A stretch of 64,000 nt of DNA from Macrotis lagotis (taxonomy: Eukaryota; Chordata; Mammalia; Peramelemorphia; Peramelidae). The stretch covers positions 128,828,254 to 128,892,253 of the forward strand of contig NC_133664.1 of NCBI RefSeq assembly GCF_037893015.1. The letters run 5' to 3'. The translations under genes were made by a program, and so were the position numbers. The first letter of the stretch is position 1, and every line of letters starts with the position of its first letter. The notes beneath the pieces were generated by a model. The model saw nothing but the letters and a program-made list of their open reading frames with translations, did not search any database and was not told where the DNA came from. Below are positions 44,108 to 55,726 of this stretch, one piece after another.

Positions 44108-44290
44108 CTTCTATGGAGCTGTGGAAAGAATGCTGAACTTTACTTTTGAACTTGGAATCATGGGACTTCAATCTTGGCTCAAGACACTACTTTGGCAAAT
44201 CATTTAAATCTCCTTGTACTCAGTTTCCTTGATTGTAAAATGAGAGGGTTGGATCTATGAAGTTCATTCTAGCTCTTGATTTCTGATCCT
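44108..44290 (+). mobile_element. MIR-type CORE-SINE
   Basis: Sense MIR: 'gctgtggaaagaatgctgaa', 'actcagtttccttgattgta', 'aaatgagagggttggatcta', 'ttctagctcttgatttctga'. Confidence 0.7.
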
Positions 44291-44294
44291 GTAT

Positions 44295-44465
44295 CCTCAA
44301 AGTATAGATCATATTAGAGCTAGAGGGTCTAATTTTAAAGATGAGGAAACTGGGTTCGAGACAGGTAAGTGGCTAGGTAAAAATCATGGAGATAGTACAT
44401 GACAGAGATAAAAATGAAACCACTCTCCTCTGACTCCAAAGGAGCCAGTACTTTCCAGTGTATCG
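44295..44465 (-). mobile_element. MIR-type CORE-SINE
   Basis: Antisense MIR: 'atcatattagagctagaggg', 'aaagatgaggaaactgggtt', 'tctgactccaaaggagccag'. It faces the sense MIR just upstream. Confidence 0.7.
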
Positions 44466-44509
44466 TATGGCCTCTAAAATGGCAATTATAATTAAATGGT
44501 ATTTCTACA

Positions 44510-45230
44510 TTTTAGAAGGAAAAACAAGGAAGCAAATATTCTTTAAACACATACTATGTGTCTAGTAATATGCTAGGCACCATGAGGTGTTGTAAGGGGA
44601 AAAAAGAGCATGACATTTATTGTGCACCAACTATATGTTTACAATTTGGAAAATCTAATTCCAATCCCTCATTTTATTATTTTTATGTAAATTTTATTTT
44701 TTCCAATTATATTTTAAAATAAATTTCAACATTCATTTTTATAAGATTTTGAGTTTCAAATTTTTCTCTCTCACTTTTCTCATCCTTCCCAAAGAGGGCA
44801 AGCAATTCTATATAGTTTAAATGAGTGTAATTATGTAAATTTTATTTCCACATTAATCATATTGTGAAAGAAGAAACACAGTAAAAGAGAAAAAAGCACA
44901 AAAAAAAGACTAAAGTGAAAATAATATGCTTTGATCTGCATTTAAATTCCATCATTTTGCTCTCTAGATATGGGTAACAGTTTCCTCAGTCTTATCATTG
45001 TATTGTGAGAAGAGCTAAGTCAATCATAGTTGGTCATCATACAATGTTGCTGTTATTGTATACGATGCGATGCGTTCCTCATCCTGTGCATATCATTCAG
45101 CAACAGTTTAAGTCTTTACAGCAAACCCCTCATTTTATAGAGGCAAATTGAAACCCAGAAATGGGAATAGCCTATGAAACAAAAAAAGATCAAATCTAGG
45201 TCCTATCACACTAAATCCAATAAACATATC
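44510..45230 (-). mobile_element. L2/MIR-type repeat split by an L1
   Basis: Antisense L2/MIR wording ('aacacatactatgtgtctag', 'ttattgtgcaccaactatat', 'aatccctcattttat') resumes after the L1 as 'ttttatagaggcaaattgaa' and 'atcaaatctaggtcctatca'. Confidence 0.6.
44666..45138 (-). mobile_element. short 5'-truncated L1 with TSD
   Basis: Antisense L1 3' end, body 44678-45126 ('tttccaattatattttaaaa', 'caacattcatttttataaga', 'tttgagtttcaaatttttct', 'gaaagaagaaacacagtaaa'). A perfect 12-base repeat, ccctcattttat, flanks it (44666-44677 and 45127-45138). Confidence 0.9.
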
Positions 45231-45287
45231 ACTTACAGTCTAGGGGTCCTTTTCTTAGGATCTAGGAACTATTATTAAACTATATTG

Positions 45288-45505
45288 ATCACTTGTTATT
45301 GAGTTATTTTTCACTCATGTCTGAGTTTTTCATGACCCCATTTTAGACTTTCTTTAAAAGTTACTACAATGGCTTACTATTTGCTTTTCCGATGAGGAAA
45401 CTGAAATAAACCAAATCAAGTGACTTGCCAAAGGGTAGATAATTGAATCTGGACTTGAGCTCTGGAAGTTGAGACTCCAGTTCTTATACTCTATCCATTG
45501 TTCCT
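45288..45505 (-). mobile_element. CORE-SINE with RTE/BovB-like tail
   Basis: Antisense copy: 'tttttcactcatgtctgagt', 'tttcatgaccccattttaga', 'tccgatgaggaaactgaaat', 'ttatactctatccattg'. Confidence 0.75.
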
Positions 45506-45589
45506 TCAAACTGTCCAAACTGTATTTCCATATAATTGACTTTCTTTGTAATCCTAAGCATTTTTATTTGATCATTTAACATCATTACT

Positions 45590-46195
45590 TTAAGAAGAGG
45601 TCCAATTGGCCTATATGATTGGAAAGGACAATGATCAATGTTGGAAGGGAAGTGGGAAATCTGGGATACAAATGCATTGTTGGTGGATCTGTGAACTCAT
45701 CCAGCTTTTCTGGGTAGCAATTTGGAATTACATCCAAAGGGCAATAAAAATATGCATACCCTTTGCTCCAGCAATACCACTACAGGGTCGATACCCTGAA
45801 GAGATTATGCAAAAAATGTAAAAACATCACTTATACAAAAATATTTGTAGCAGCTCTGTTTGTGGTGGCAAAGAATGGGAAATTGAGTGAATGTCCATCA
45901 ATTGGGGAATGGCTGAACAAATTGTGGTATATTTATGTTGTAGAACACTATTATTCTATTAGAAACCAGGAGAGATGGGAATTCAGAGAAGCCTGGAGGG
46001 ATTTGCATGAACTGATGCTGAGTGAGATAAGTCGAACCAGAAGAACATTGCACACCATAACAGCAGCATGGGATGGATGATCAATCTTAACAGATTTGCT
46101 CATTCCATCAATGTAAAATCAGGGACAATTTGAGGGTATCTGTGATGGAGAATACCATCTGTATACAGAGATAGAATTGTAGAGTTTAAACATAC
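45590..46195 (+). mobile_element. L1 fragment, ORF2 C-terminus
   Basis: Sense L1 with the best-preserved ORF2 C-terminus here. 45606-45821 reads CWKGSGKSGIQMHCWWICEL with IPFAPAIPLQGRYPEEIMQ, matching the L1 zinc-knuckle-like region (CWRGCG--GTL-HCWW-C; F-PAIPLLGIYP). A frameshift leads to 45763-46080, which reads TKIFVAALFVVAKNGKLSEC, PSIGEWLNKLWYIYVVEHYY and SIRNQERWEFREAWRDLHEL. The 3' UTR is cut short before the HAL1 that follows. Confidence 0.88.
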
Positions 46196-46263
46196 ATGGA
46201 ACTGGACACTATGAATGGTTAGTAATAATTTCACTAGTTATTGCTTTTAAAATAGATCTCTGA

Positions 46264-48827
46264 AGATTGAACTTGGAGGGAAGAGTCAAAATAGCAGTGT
46301 GAAGGCAGCATTTCCCAGAAACTCATTCCCTAAAAAACTCCAAAAGCCATCAAATTATGACCCTAATCAGAACCCACAGAAAGACTGAGTGATACAATTT
46401 CCCAGTCCAAGAAAACTTAGAAGTTCCACAGGAAAAGAGTGTTTCACCAGGACTGGGGGTTTGAAAAAAGATGTGGCTTCAGTGCCCAGCAGAAGAATGA
46501 TGTGAAATGGTGAGAGAACTCTGTTGCACGACAGTGAGTGTAGAGGAGTGAGGAGCACCAGCCTCAGAGCAACCCTGCATTGAGAACCTGCAGCAGAAAT
46601 TGGGAAAGTCAGCTTTCACCTCCAGAGCACAGCCCACAGATAGTGAGGGGGTTGAAGGAGACTGAAGAAATCTCTCTACTTTACCTGGGGAAGGACTGTG
46701 CTGTTTACTGACACTCAGATCCAGGTTGCAGTTCGAGCTTCCATACTGAGATAGCTGAGTAGGGATCCTCCTCACAGCTCCAGGGCACAGGGGAGCACCT
46801 GTGGTCATCTACATATCAAAGCACAGGCAAGAGAGTATAAGATCTTGGAGGAATAAAGGTCCCAACCTCCCCCCCAAAAAAGCCTTGGAAATGTGGTAAA
46901 TTAGTCTTATGCTGAGGAAATGAGCAAATAAAAGGAAAAAAGAAGAATTCTGACCATAGAAATTTACTTTCGTCCCATGGAAGATTCAGAAGGTGAGAAA
47001 TTTGAAGCTTCTGTATCCAAAACCTCCAAGAGAAATAGAAAAAGCTCAGGCTATGGATGAGCTCAAAAAAGATTTTGAAAAACAATTAATGGAGGTGGAG
47101 GAAAAATTGGGAGGAGAAATTAGAGCCATGCAGATAAATCATGTAAACAAAACCAGCAGCTTGTTGAAAGAAATAAAAAAAATAAGCTAAGAAAATAATA
47201 TGTTAAAAACCAGTTTAGATCAAATGGAAAAAGCAACCAAAAGGCAAAAGAGGAGAAGAATGTCTTAAAAAGCAGAATTAGCCAGCTGGAAAAAGAGACA
47301 AAAAAACCTCTCTGAAGAAAATAACTCCTTCAAATGCAGAATAGAACTAAAGGAAGCTAATGACTTTGTGAGAAATGAGGAAGAAATAAAAACTCTTCCA
47401 AAAAAAAAGCCAAAATTTAGAAGAAAATGTGAAATATCTCATTGGAAGACAACTGACCTCAAAAACAGCTGGAAGAAATAATTTGAAAGTTATTGGACTA
47501 CCTGAAAGTCATGACCAGGAAAAGAGCCTAGATTTCATTTTTCAAGAAATACTACAGCAAAATTGCCCTGAGATCCTAGAAGCAGAGGTAAAATAAAAAT
47601 TGAGGGAATTCACTGGTCACCTCCTGAAAGAGATCCCAAAAGAAAAACTTCCAGGAATATTACAGTCAAATTCCAAAACTCACAAGTCAAAGATAAAATA
47701 CTAAAAGCTGCCAGAAACAAACAATTCAATTACTGTGGCTCTCTAGTCAGGATTACACAGGATCTGGCAGCATCTACATTAAGGACTCGTAGGGATTAGA
47801 ATATGATATTCTGGAAGGCAAAAGATCTTAGTTTACAATTCAGAATCAACTACTCAGCAAAATTGAACATTTGCTTTCAGGGGAAAAGATGGACTTTCAA
47901 TGAAACAGGGGACTTTCAATCTTTCCTATTAAAATAACCAGAGACTTGAACAGAAAGTTTGATCTCCAAGTACAGGACTCTGGTGAACCATAGATGGAGT
48001 GGATGAGAAGGACTAACTATGAGGAACTTGATGATGTTGAACTGTTTGTATTCCTGCATGGGAAGAAGATACTGATAACTCATATGAACTTTCTCATTTA
48101 AAAGAGCTGTTAGAGGGAGCATATATAGACAGGGCAAAGGAAGGAGTGGAATATAATGGTTTAATATAATAAAAAGATGAAGTCAATGAGTGATAAAGAA
48201 AAGTACTAGGAGGAAGGGAAAGATGAGGAAGAAGGAGCTAAGATATTTCACATAAGAGTCAAGAAAAAGCTTTTTTCAATGGAGTAGAATGGGGGAAGGA
48301 AAGGGGGAATGAGTGAGCCTTCATTCTCATCAGAAACAACTCAGAAAGGAGATAACATACACACTTATTAGGGTATAGCAACCTATCTTACCCTAGATAA
48401 AAATGAGATGAAAGGGATGGAATAAGGGAGAATGGAGGGGGAAGGGGGGAATAGGTGATAGATCATAGGAAAGATTGTGGGATAGTGTACTCAGATACAA
48501 CACACTTTTGGACAGGGACAGGATGACAGCAAAGAGAGAATAGAATAGATGAGAGTGGGGAGAAATGGGGTGGAGGTACAGCTGGTAATAGCAACTGTGG
48601 GAAAATATTTCAGCAACTTCTCTGGTGGACTTATGATAAAGGAGGCAACTCACCCCAGAGGCAGAGCCATTGGAATTTGAACATAGGCTGAAGTACATTT
48701 TTTTTCTCTTTCACTGTTCTTAAGGTTTCTCATCTTCTTGGGGTTAAAGGGGTTTATGTTTACTCTTATAACAAGATTATTGTAATAATATAAAATAAAT
48801 AGACCAAAAAAAAAGATTGAACTTGGA
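46264..48827 (+). mobile_element. full-length HAL1 (half-L1) element with TSD
   Basis: Element body about 46278-48813 (2.54 kb), flanked by a perfect 14-base repeat, agattgaacttgga (46264-46277 and 48814-48827). It has a 5' UTR of about 690 bases, then an ORF1 region. A coiled-coil stretch at 46993-47190 reads AMDELKKDFEKQLMEVEEKL. Frame-shifted ORF1 core follows: 'ttattggactacctgaaagt' (GLPESH-type) near 47490, and EYDIL-GK with 'ctactcagcaaaattgaaca' (YPAKL-type) near 47850. A purine-rich 3' region follows, then the A-rich end. There is no ORF2 or reverse transcriptase, the defining feature of HAL1. ORF1 has several stops, so it is inactive. Confidence 0.88.
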
Positions 48828-49020
48828 ATTAGAAGAGCCGAGCTTAAGTGGGACCTGCATCACTTATTAGGTTTTGGGGAAGGAGACAGTGAAAAGGGAG
48901 GACCTTAATCTTTCTAAGTCTCTTTTCCTATCTGTAAAATAGACACAAAACGTTAAGCAATTTTATTCAAGACTGTACAGACAATGACAGAGGTGACATT
49001 TGAACTCCAGTTGTACCATG
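48828..49020 (+). mobile_element. MIR-type CORE-SINE
   Basis: Sense MIR beginning in the HAL1 target ('gaacttggaattagaagagc', 'cgagcttaagtgggacctgc', 'ctcttttcctatctgtaaaa'), so HAL1 seems to have landed in this MIR's head. The last part (48960-49020) looks like MIR on the other strand. Confidence 0.6.
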
Positions 49021-49253
49021 TTGCCTCTCCTTTTTTGTTATCTCCTTAATGGGACTGATGTACACAAAGTGCTTTTAAGCTATAAAGGGATAGGAGGAAC
49101 AAGCATTTATCAGGTCCCTACTTTAGCACAAGAGATCAACATGGTGCTAAACAAGATCAAATAAAATCAGAAATAAAAAATGCACAGCAGAGAACAAAAG
49201 AAGCAAAGCAGGATAGCTTAAAAACAATGTGTTCTATTTATTATATAGTTTTT

Positions 49254-49440
49254 AAAAAGTAAACAGCCAGGGGGCAGCTAGGTGGCACAGTGGATAAAGC
49301 ACCGGCCCTGGAGTCAGGAGTACCTGGGTTCAAATCCAGTCTCAGACACTTAATAATTACCTAGCTGTGTGGCCAGTGGGCAAGCCACTTAACCCCATTT
49401 GCTTGCAAAAAAACCTGAAAAAAAAAAAGTAAACAGCCAG
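49254..49440 (+). mobile_element. WSINE1-like SINE with perfect 17-bp TSD
   Basis: Best-preserved copy: 'ggggcagctaggtggcacag', 'tggataaagcaccggccctg', 'gagtcaggagtacctgggtt', ending cttgcaaaaa plus A-rich tail. The body is 49271-49423. Perfect duplicate aaaaagtaaacagccag at 49254-49270 and 49424-49440. It shares private variants with the copy at 384 (taaagcacc, gtacctgggttc, gtgtggcc, aagccactt), so both may come from one recently active subfamily. Confidence 0.96.
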
Positions 49441-49751
49441 AAGTAAAAAATCATGTTTTTATATTGAATCTTCTCTTTATGTTGCTATATATATGGAAAT
49501 TTTTTTGGTCTTTTTGAATTTAAATTCCAAATGAATGAAAAATTTAAAATTCTTTTAAAAATAAATAAAATTAAATAGATCTCCTTCCCATTTCCCTATC
49601 CCCCCCACAAATATTTGTTGGGGAGGTACTGTTTTTGAATGAGAACATGAGAAGTTGAACCAAGGAAGTCAACAAAATTGCTTCTTATGCAGAAAAACTA
49701 TTAAGCATTATTAGATAAAGGAAGATGAATAGAATGGTCTATGCCCTTAGG
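49441..49751. other. unassigned sequence
   Basis: AT-rich, nothing recognised. Confidence 0.35.
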
Positions 49752-50545
49752 AGTTTTTTAAAATTTAAAAAAACATTTATTTTCAAGTCCAAATTCTCTT
49801 CCTCCTTTTTCTACCTTCCCCATCCATTTAGAAGGCTAGAAATAGGGGCAGCTAGTTGGCACAATGGATAAAGCACCGACCATGGATTCAGGATTCAGAT
49901 ACTTTATCACTTAGTTATGTGACATTTGGCAAGTCACTTAACTCCACTGCCTTGCAAAAAGAAAAAAGGCAAAAAGTATCATACCAGTAATACATATAAA
50001 GTCATACAAAAATATATTTCTACATTAGCCATATTGTAGGAAAGGAAAACAAGGAAAAACTTAAAGAGAATATTCTTTAAATTGCTCTCAGAGTTTATCA
50101 GTTTTCTTGTGGGAGATGAACAGTATTTTTCTTCATAAATCTTTTGGAATTGTTGTGAATCATCGTATTGATCACAATATCTAAGTCTTTCACAGTAGAT
50201 TGTCATTATAATATTGCCGGTACTGTGGACAATGTTTTCCTGGCTCTGCACATTGATGAATATCCTCTCAGTTTAGAAACTTTGCCACCAAAAAAGAGCT
50301 GCTGTAGATAATTTTTGTATACATAGATTCTTTTGTTTTTCTTTTAATCTCTTTGAGATACATGCTAGTAGTGGTATTTCTGGATCAAAGAGTATGGACA
50401 GTTTTGTAGCCCTTTGGACAAAATTCCAAATTATTTTCCAGAATGGTTGGATCAGTTCACAACACCAATAGGGCATTGTACTACAAATGCCTTCCATAAT
50501 TTGTCATTTTTCTTTTTTGTCATCTTTGCCAATCTGATTGTAAAG
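49752..50545 (-). mobile_element. 5'-truncated L1 split by a SINE
   Basis: Antisense L1. The 3' UTR end ('acatttattttcaagtccaa', 'attctcttcctcc') lies left of a SINE and continues to the right ('ttctacattagccatattgt'). ORF2 C-terminus at 50273-50497 reads WCCELIQPFWKIIWNFVQRA and LFDPEIPLLACISKRLKEK, the same segment as at 45606. It ends near 50545 at a 'gtcatctttgccaatctgat' segment. Confidence 0.85.
49832..49978 (+). mobile_element. WSINE1-like SINE with internal deletion, in L1 3' UTR
   Basis: Sense copy from 49845: 'ggggcagctagttggcacaa', 'tggataaagcaccgaccatg', then a jump to 'ttcagatactttatcactta', ending 'ctgccttgcaaaaag'. About 25 bases of the middle are missing. Probable TSD aaggctagaaata / aaggcaaaaagta, imperfect. 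Confidence 0.8.
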
Positions 50546-50551
50546 CTATTA

Positions 50552-50712
50552 TGATGATTTGCTATTTCCTTCTTTAGCTCATTTTACAAATAAGTAACTG
50601 AGGCAAATAGAGATTAAATGACTTGTTCAAGGTCATATAGCTAGTAAGTGTCTGAGGTCAGATTTGAACTAAGGTCTCCCTGACTCCAGGTCTAACACTC
50701 TAGCCATTAACT
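50552..50712 (-). mobile_element. CORE-SINE, tail-truncated
   Basis: Antisense copy: 'gatttgctatttccttcttt', 'agctcattttacaaataagt', 'ttcaaggtcatatagctagt', 'tccaggtctaacactctagc'. Confidence 0.82.
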
Positions 50713-50810
50713 GACAATTATTTTAAGATGAAGATTATGAAAGCACTTAGGAAATTGTAAACATGAGGTTATTAACTGGATGAAGAAAATGAATTTGGGA
50801 ATTTGCTCTG

Positions 50811-53459
50811 GAGCGGAGTCAAGATAGTAAAGTGAAGACAGGAAATGCCTGTAGCTTTCCCCCAGATCACTCCAAATACCACTAAATAATGACTCTAATC
50901 ACATTATAGAGTGGTGGAACTCACAGAAAGACTGAGTGAAACAATTTTCCAACCCAAGACAACTTGGATAATCCATGGGAAATGTCTGTTTCACCAGGGT
51001 TAGAAAGAGCCACATCATAGCCTAGGCTGTGCTGGCCCCAGAGCAAATTGGGCTGCAGTCATTCAGGAAAAGCCCTGGGACCACCTGGGTCCATGGCACA
51101 GGGTGGTTTCCAGATCTTTCAGTCCCCAGATTGTCGAGGACAACTTGGAAGGTTAGGAGGAAACCTCTGTCACACCAGAGCAAACAAGGAGCCCAGTCCA
51201 GCACAGGCCTCAGTGCAGTCCTGTTCCTGAGAATCAGGAGTAGGCCTGGGTAGTCACCTGGTAGGGAGCCACCTATCAGCTGCTTCCAGAGTACTCAACC
51301 CACAAAGATATCTCTTTGATATCTATCCCTGAAGCTTCTGTGGCTTCTCAGATTCAGATGCCCCAAACTCAGAAAAAAAGATCTTTACTGCCATAAAGTA
51401 GCAGGGAACCTCCTTACAATTCCAGGACAGAAGGGAGTGCTTGTGTCATCTACAAACCAGAACACAGGCCATAAGATCTGAAAACAGTCGCAAATCCCTC
51501 AAAAGCATGGGAAAGGGGATTCTCCTCTCTGGAAGCAGAGTTCCACCTTAACAAAGAGTTAAAATCAAGTTAAAATCATAAGCTGGGGAAATGGGCAAAT
51601 AAGAAAAGAGAAAAATCCGATCATAGGCAATTACTTTGATCCCACAGAGGATCAAAATACACACTCAGAAGATGACAAAGTCAAAGTTTCTATATCCAAC
51701 CCCTCCAAGAAAAAATATGAGTTGATTTTAGCTATAGAAGAACTCAAAAAGGTTTTTAAAAGCTAATAAGAGAAGTAGAGGAAAAAATTGGAAAAAAAAA
51801 TTAAGAGTGGTATGGAAAAATCATGAAAACCAAGTTAGCAGCTTTGGTGAAGGAATTGCAAAAAAACAATCAAGAAAATAACATCTTAAAAACAAGTTTA
51901 GACCAAATAGAAAAAGCAGACTAAAAGGTCAGGAGGGAAAGATTTCCTTAAAAAGCAGAATTGGCCAGATGGAAAAGGAGATACAAAAGCTCTATGAAGA
52001 AAATAATTCTTGAAATGTATAATGGAGCTAAGGGAAGTTGATGACTTTGTGATAAATCAAGAAACAAAACAAAACCAAAAGAATAAAAAACTAGAAGAAA
52101 AATGTCTTATTGGAAAAACAACTGACCTGGAAAAAACAGATCCAAAAAGATAATTTAAAATTTATTGGACTACCTGAAAGTCATGAACAGAAGAAGAGGC
52201 TAGGCTTCATTTTTTCAATAAATAATTCAGGAAAATTGCCCTAATATTCTAGAAGCAGAAGGTAAAGTAAAAATTGAAGGAACTCGCCAATTATTTCCTG
52301 AAAGAGATTTCAAAATAAAACTCCCAGGAATATTATAACCAAATTGCAGAACTCCCAATTCAAGTAGAAACTATTACAAGCAGCCAGAAAGAAGCAATTC
52401 AAATATTGTGGAGTCAGCATAATACAAGATTTGGCAACTTCTACATTAAGGGCTCATAGGACCTGGAATATGATATTTTAAAAGGCAAAAGAGCTTGGAT
52501 TACAACCAAGAATCAGCTACCCAGAAAACTGAACATCTTTTTTCAGGGGAAAAAATGTACATTCAATGAAATGGGGCACTTTCAAACTTTCCTGTTGAAA
52601 TGACCAGAGCTGAACAGAATGTTTGATCTTCAAGTACAGGACTCAAGTGAAGCATAGAGAGGGTGAATGGGAAGGACAAATCATGAGGGACTTAATGATG
52701 TTGAACTGCTTGTAGTCCTGCAAGGGAAGTTGATATTGATATCTCATATGAACCTTCTCATTTAGAAGGGGAATTTAGAAGGAACATATACAAATAAGAC
52801 ACAGGAGGGAGCTGACAATAAAGGTATAATGTATTATAAAGATGGAGTTAATGGGGGGGGGGGAAGGAAAGTACTGGGAGAAAGGGAAAGGAGAGGTAGA
52901 ATGCCAAAGTTATCTTTCATTAAAGAGGCAAGAAAAAAACTTTTGCAATGAAGTGAATGGGGGGGGGGGTAAGGGAGAATAAGTGAGCCTTCACTTTCAT
53001 TAGAAGTAGTTTACAGAGGAAATAACATGCACACTCAATTGGATATACAAATCTATCTTAGCCTAAAATAAAATAGGAGAGGAAGGGGATAGGAGAAAGG
53101 AGACAGGGGGACAGGAGTGAGTGGATGATAGAAGAGAGGGAAGATCATGGGAGAGGGTAGTCAGATACAACATACACTTGAGGAGGAGCAGGGAAAAAGG
53201 TGAGAGAGAATAGAATCAATGAGGGAGGGGGGGGGAATAGTATGAAGGGAAACCCAATTTAGCAGCTTTGAGGAAAAAATATTGATGCAATTTCTCTGAT
53301 GGAATTATGATAAAGAACGCTATCCATCCCAAAGATAAAGCTGATAATATCTAAATGCAGATTGAAAAATACTTTTCCTTCTCACTTTATTTTTCTTAAG
53401 GTTTCTCTTTCTTTGGGGGGGGGGGGTTAGTTTACTTTTACAACATGACTATTGTAGTA
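50811..53459 (+). mobile_element. near full-length HAL1, older copy
   Basis: Second HAL1, same strand and same layout as the one at 46278. 5' UTR from 'gagcggagtcaagatagtaa'. ORF1 has a broken coiled-coil part (51840-51930), then 'ggactacctgaaagtcatga' at about 52165, 'gaatcagctacccagaaaac' near 52509, and 'gcacttt' before 'tgaacagaatgtttgatctt'. The 3' region is purine-rich with several poly-G runs (52852, 52961, 53228, 53415). Many stops. Probable decayed TSD: gggaatttgctctg ending at 50810 against gggatttttctctctg from 53459. Confidence 0.85.
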
Positions 53460-53736
53460 GGGATTTTTCTCTCTGCTGCTTTAGGGAGTCCCTTTACCTG
53501 AAACTAGACTAGACTTGGAGTCTAATGGAGTGTTCAGTTGCAGTCATATGCAAACAGGATGATTTTTGAATTCTTCCCTCTGATTGGCCACTACTACTAC
53601 TACTACTACTGATTTCAATCAGAAGAATTCTAGCCATTTAAGTTTTATAATACATTTGCATAAAGAAGAGTGTTGGTAGAACATTTCTCCTCTTTTGAAT
53701 TCCTGCATTGAGATGAAGTGTCAGAAAATTTGGAAG
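53460..53736. other. unassigned sequence with octamer and CCAAT-like motifs
   Basis: Short repeat-free stretch. It holds an ATTTGCAT octamer (53654-53661), a near octamer ATATGCAAA (about 53547), a CCAAT-like attgg (53583) and a (TAC)n run (53591-53611). These are motif matches only. Confidence 0.3.
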
Positions 53737-54055
53737 GGCAATTAGGTGCAGTGGATAGAGCATTGACCTTGGAGTAAGGAGGAGGGGAGTTCCAATCCAG
53801 CCTCAGACACTTGACACTGAGCAGCTGTATGCCTTGGGCAAGTCACTTAATCCTGACTGCCTCACATCCATCTCAAGTTGTCCTGATCCATATTTGGACA
53901 TTGGACTCAGATGGTTATGGAAGAGAAAGTGAGATTAGTGATTTAGTACAACATCCCCTAATTCAAATCCAATTTATTTTCTTGTTATGGTATCACCTCC
54001 CTGGTGTCATGGTCTTCTTAGAGAACAAAGAACAAACATCATCATCATCATCATA
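53737..54055 (+). mobile_element. full-length tRNA-type SINE with long tail
   Basis: Sense copy of about 320 bases. The head is 'gcaattaggtgcagtggata' and 'ccagcctcagacacttgaca'. The middle has 'gccttgggcaagtcacttaa', 'tcctgactgcctcac' and 'ggacattggactcagatggt'. The tail has 'tatggtatcacctccctggt', 'gtcatggtcttcttagagaa' and 'caaagaacaaacatc', ending in ATC repeats. The fragment at 6183 is the tail of the same family. An 81-codon frame inside is a chance frame. Confidence 0.85.
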
Positions 54056-55159
54056 AAATTTGGATACTGTGAACTTAAGAGGCAGAGAGGAAAGTTTCCT
54101 TCCCAATTCCTGAGAAGAGGCACAAAAAGTGGTTGATTCCAACAATTCTACTATGGTGTTTAGGGCATCTGATTAACAGAAATAATGTATTGTAGAAATG
54201 ATGGTGAATGTAGAGTTTAGCTATGATTTGTTAGAGAGAAAGTGTGATATAGAAGGCATGGTAATGATACAGTTTTGGTGACAAAGGAGGATGTAATAAG
54301 AAAGTGTCCAACCATTTGCCATGATACTGAAAAAAATGACTGAAAAAATATCTTACCTTTGATGAAATTATATGATTATCTCCAAGGAGAAAAAAAAAAG
54401 AATGTCATATACATATTTACATAGATATATGTAATGAGGGACTACAAAGTGAGGGCCCAGGATTTAAAGCATTCACAATTTCCCCTTCTAAGTGAATTAT
54501 ATGGAATATGTAATATTCCCATGTGAGTTGTTGGTGATCAAACTTTTAGCTTATTCCATGGGTGACTGAGGACTTGGTATTATGGTGGGGAAGAATCTTT
54601 TTATTGAGAAAGATCCAGAACTGAGGGAGTAATCTACTTAACTTAACCCAGCAGTAGATTGACCTATAAACTGAAAAAATTGCATCAAGCAAGAAGCTAT
54701 CTCAGTTGAATAAAGGAATGATTCATCTTTTGATGTCACTACTCCCTGGAGTAAATTTAATGGGGACCCTTTAAATGGCAAAATGGACCTCAAAGAGCCA
54801 GGAATTGTGAGGCACTTGTCCCAAGTGTTCCATATATCTGTGTCTGACTATCTTTGTACTTAAAGCTTGAACCTACTCTCCCTTGGAATCTTGTGTCTAC
54901 AAGAGGAGAATATCCCCTCTTCTTAGTGGGGGATATTTTTGTAACTTCAATCTTTAGTGTGCCTTTTTAAAAATATCCTTTTGTAAAAGCTAATTTATGT
55001 CTGTTAGTTAATCAATATTGGGGAGGGGAGTCCATTAAGATGGGACTTACAAAGTCACAACCTTCTAGAATCCTGAGAGGAATAGTGTTAAATTGTTCTC
55101 TGGAGATACATCATGCTAATCCAATGTGAAATGAGTACATTGGCACTTTCCTGGCAACT
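54056..55159. other. unassigned sequence
   Basis: 1.1 kb with no gene or repeat recognised. Confidence 0.35.
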
Positions 55160-55295
55160 CATTCTCTGAGTTGTCTAAGGCAGACAGAAATTAAGTAACT
55201 TGCCCAAAATCACAGTCAATATGTTTCAAAAGTAGGGCTTGAGCCTAGGTTCCCTTAATTCCTAGATCAGTTCTTTATTCTCTATGTCCTGTTGG
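55160..55295 (-). mobile_element. MIR-type CORE-SINE
   Basis: Antisense MIR: 'aattaagtaacttgcccaaa', 'atcacagtcaatatgtttca', 'ttgagcctaggttcccttaa'. Confidence 0.65.
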
Positions 55296-55717
55296 ATGTC
55301 TTAAGACATTTTGCCTTCCTGATTAGACTATAATTGCCTGAATATATGTAATATACATAGAATATTTTCATGTTTTGAGAGATAATAAATATGAATTCAC
55401 AGATACTTGGGAAGATTTAGATTAACCTTTTCAGAGTGAAGTGAGCTGAACTGGAGAAAAATTTACATGATGGTGATAATTTAAAAGAAAACAATACTAA
55501 AAGACTATAAAGGTGTTTAACTTAGTTATCAAACATGATCAGAAAATGAAAGTAGGTCTCGAATTTAGCAGAATGATTGGGTATGATAGATTTGGAATAA
55601 GGCATAAATTTCTAAATAGTCAATATATTAATTTTGTTTTATTTGACTGTCAAATATATGTATATTTGTTTGACTTTATTAGGAGAAGGTACTGGGAAAA
55701 GATGATGATTAAATTTC
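55296..55717. other. unassigned sequence
   Basis: Nothing recognised; the 78-codon frame at 55513-55749 runs into the microsatellite. Confidence 0.35.
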
Positions 55718-55726
55718 ATATATATG

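Noticed and set aside
46479..46808. 109-codon minus-strand frame
   Set aside because: It lies antisense within the HAL1 5' UTR. No independent evidence of coding.
48393..48698. 101-codon minus-strand frame rich in Ser, His and Leu
   Set aside because: It is the complement of the purine-rich HAL1 3' region.
51022..51253. Three overlapping frames on both strands
   Set aside because: All fall in the less AT-rich 5' UTR of the second HAL1; stops are simply rarer there.
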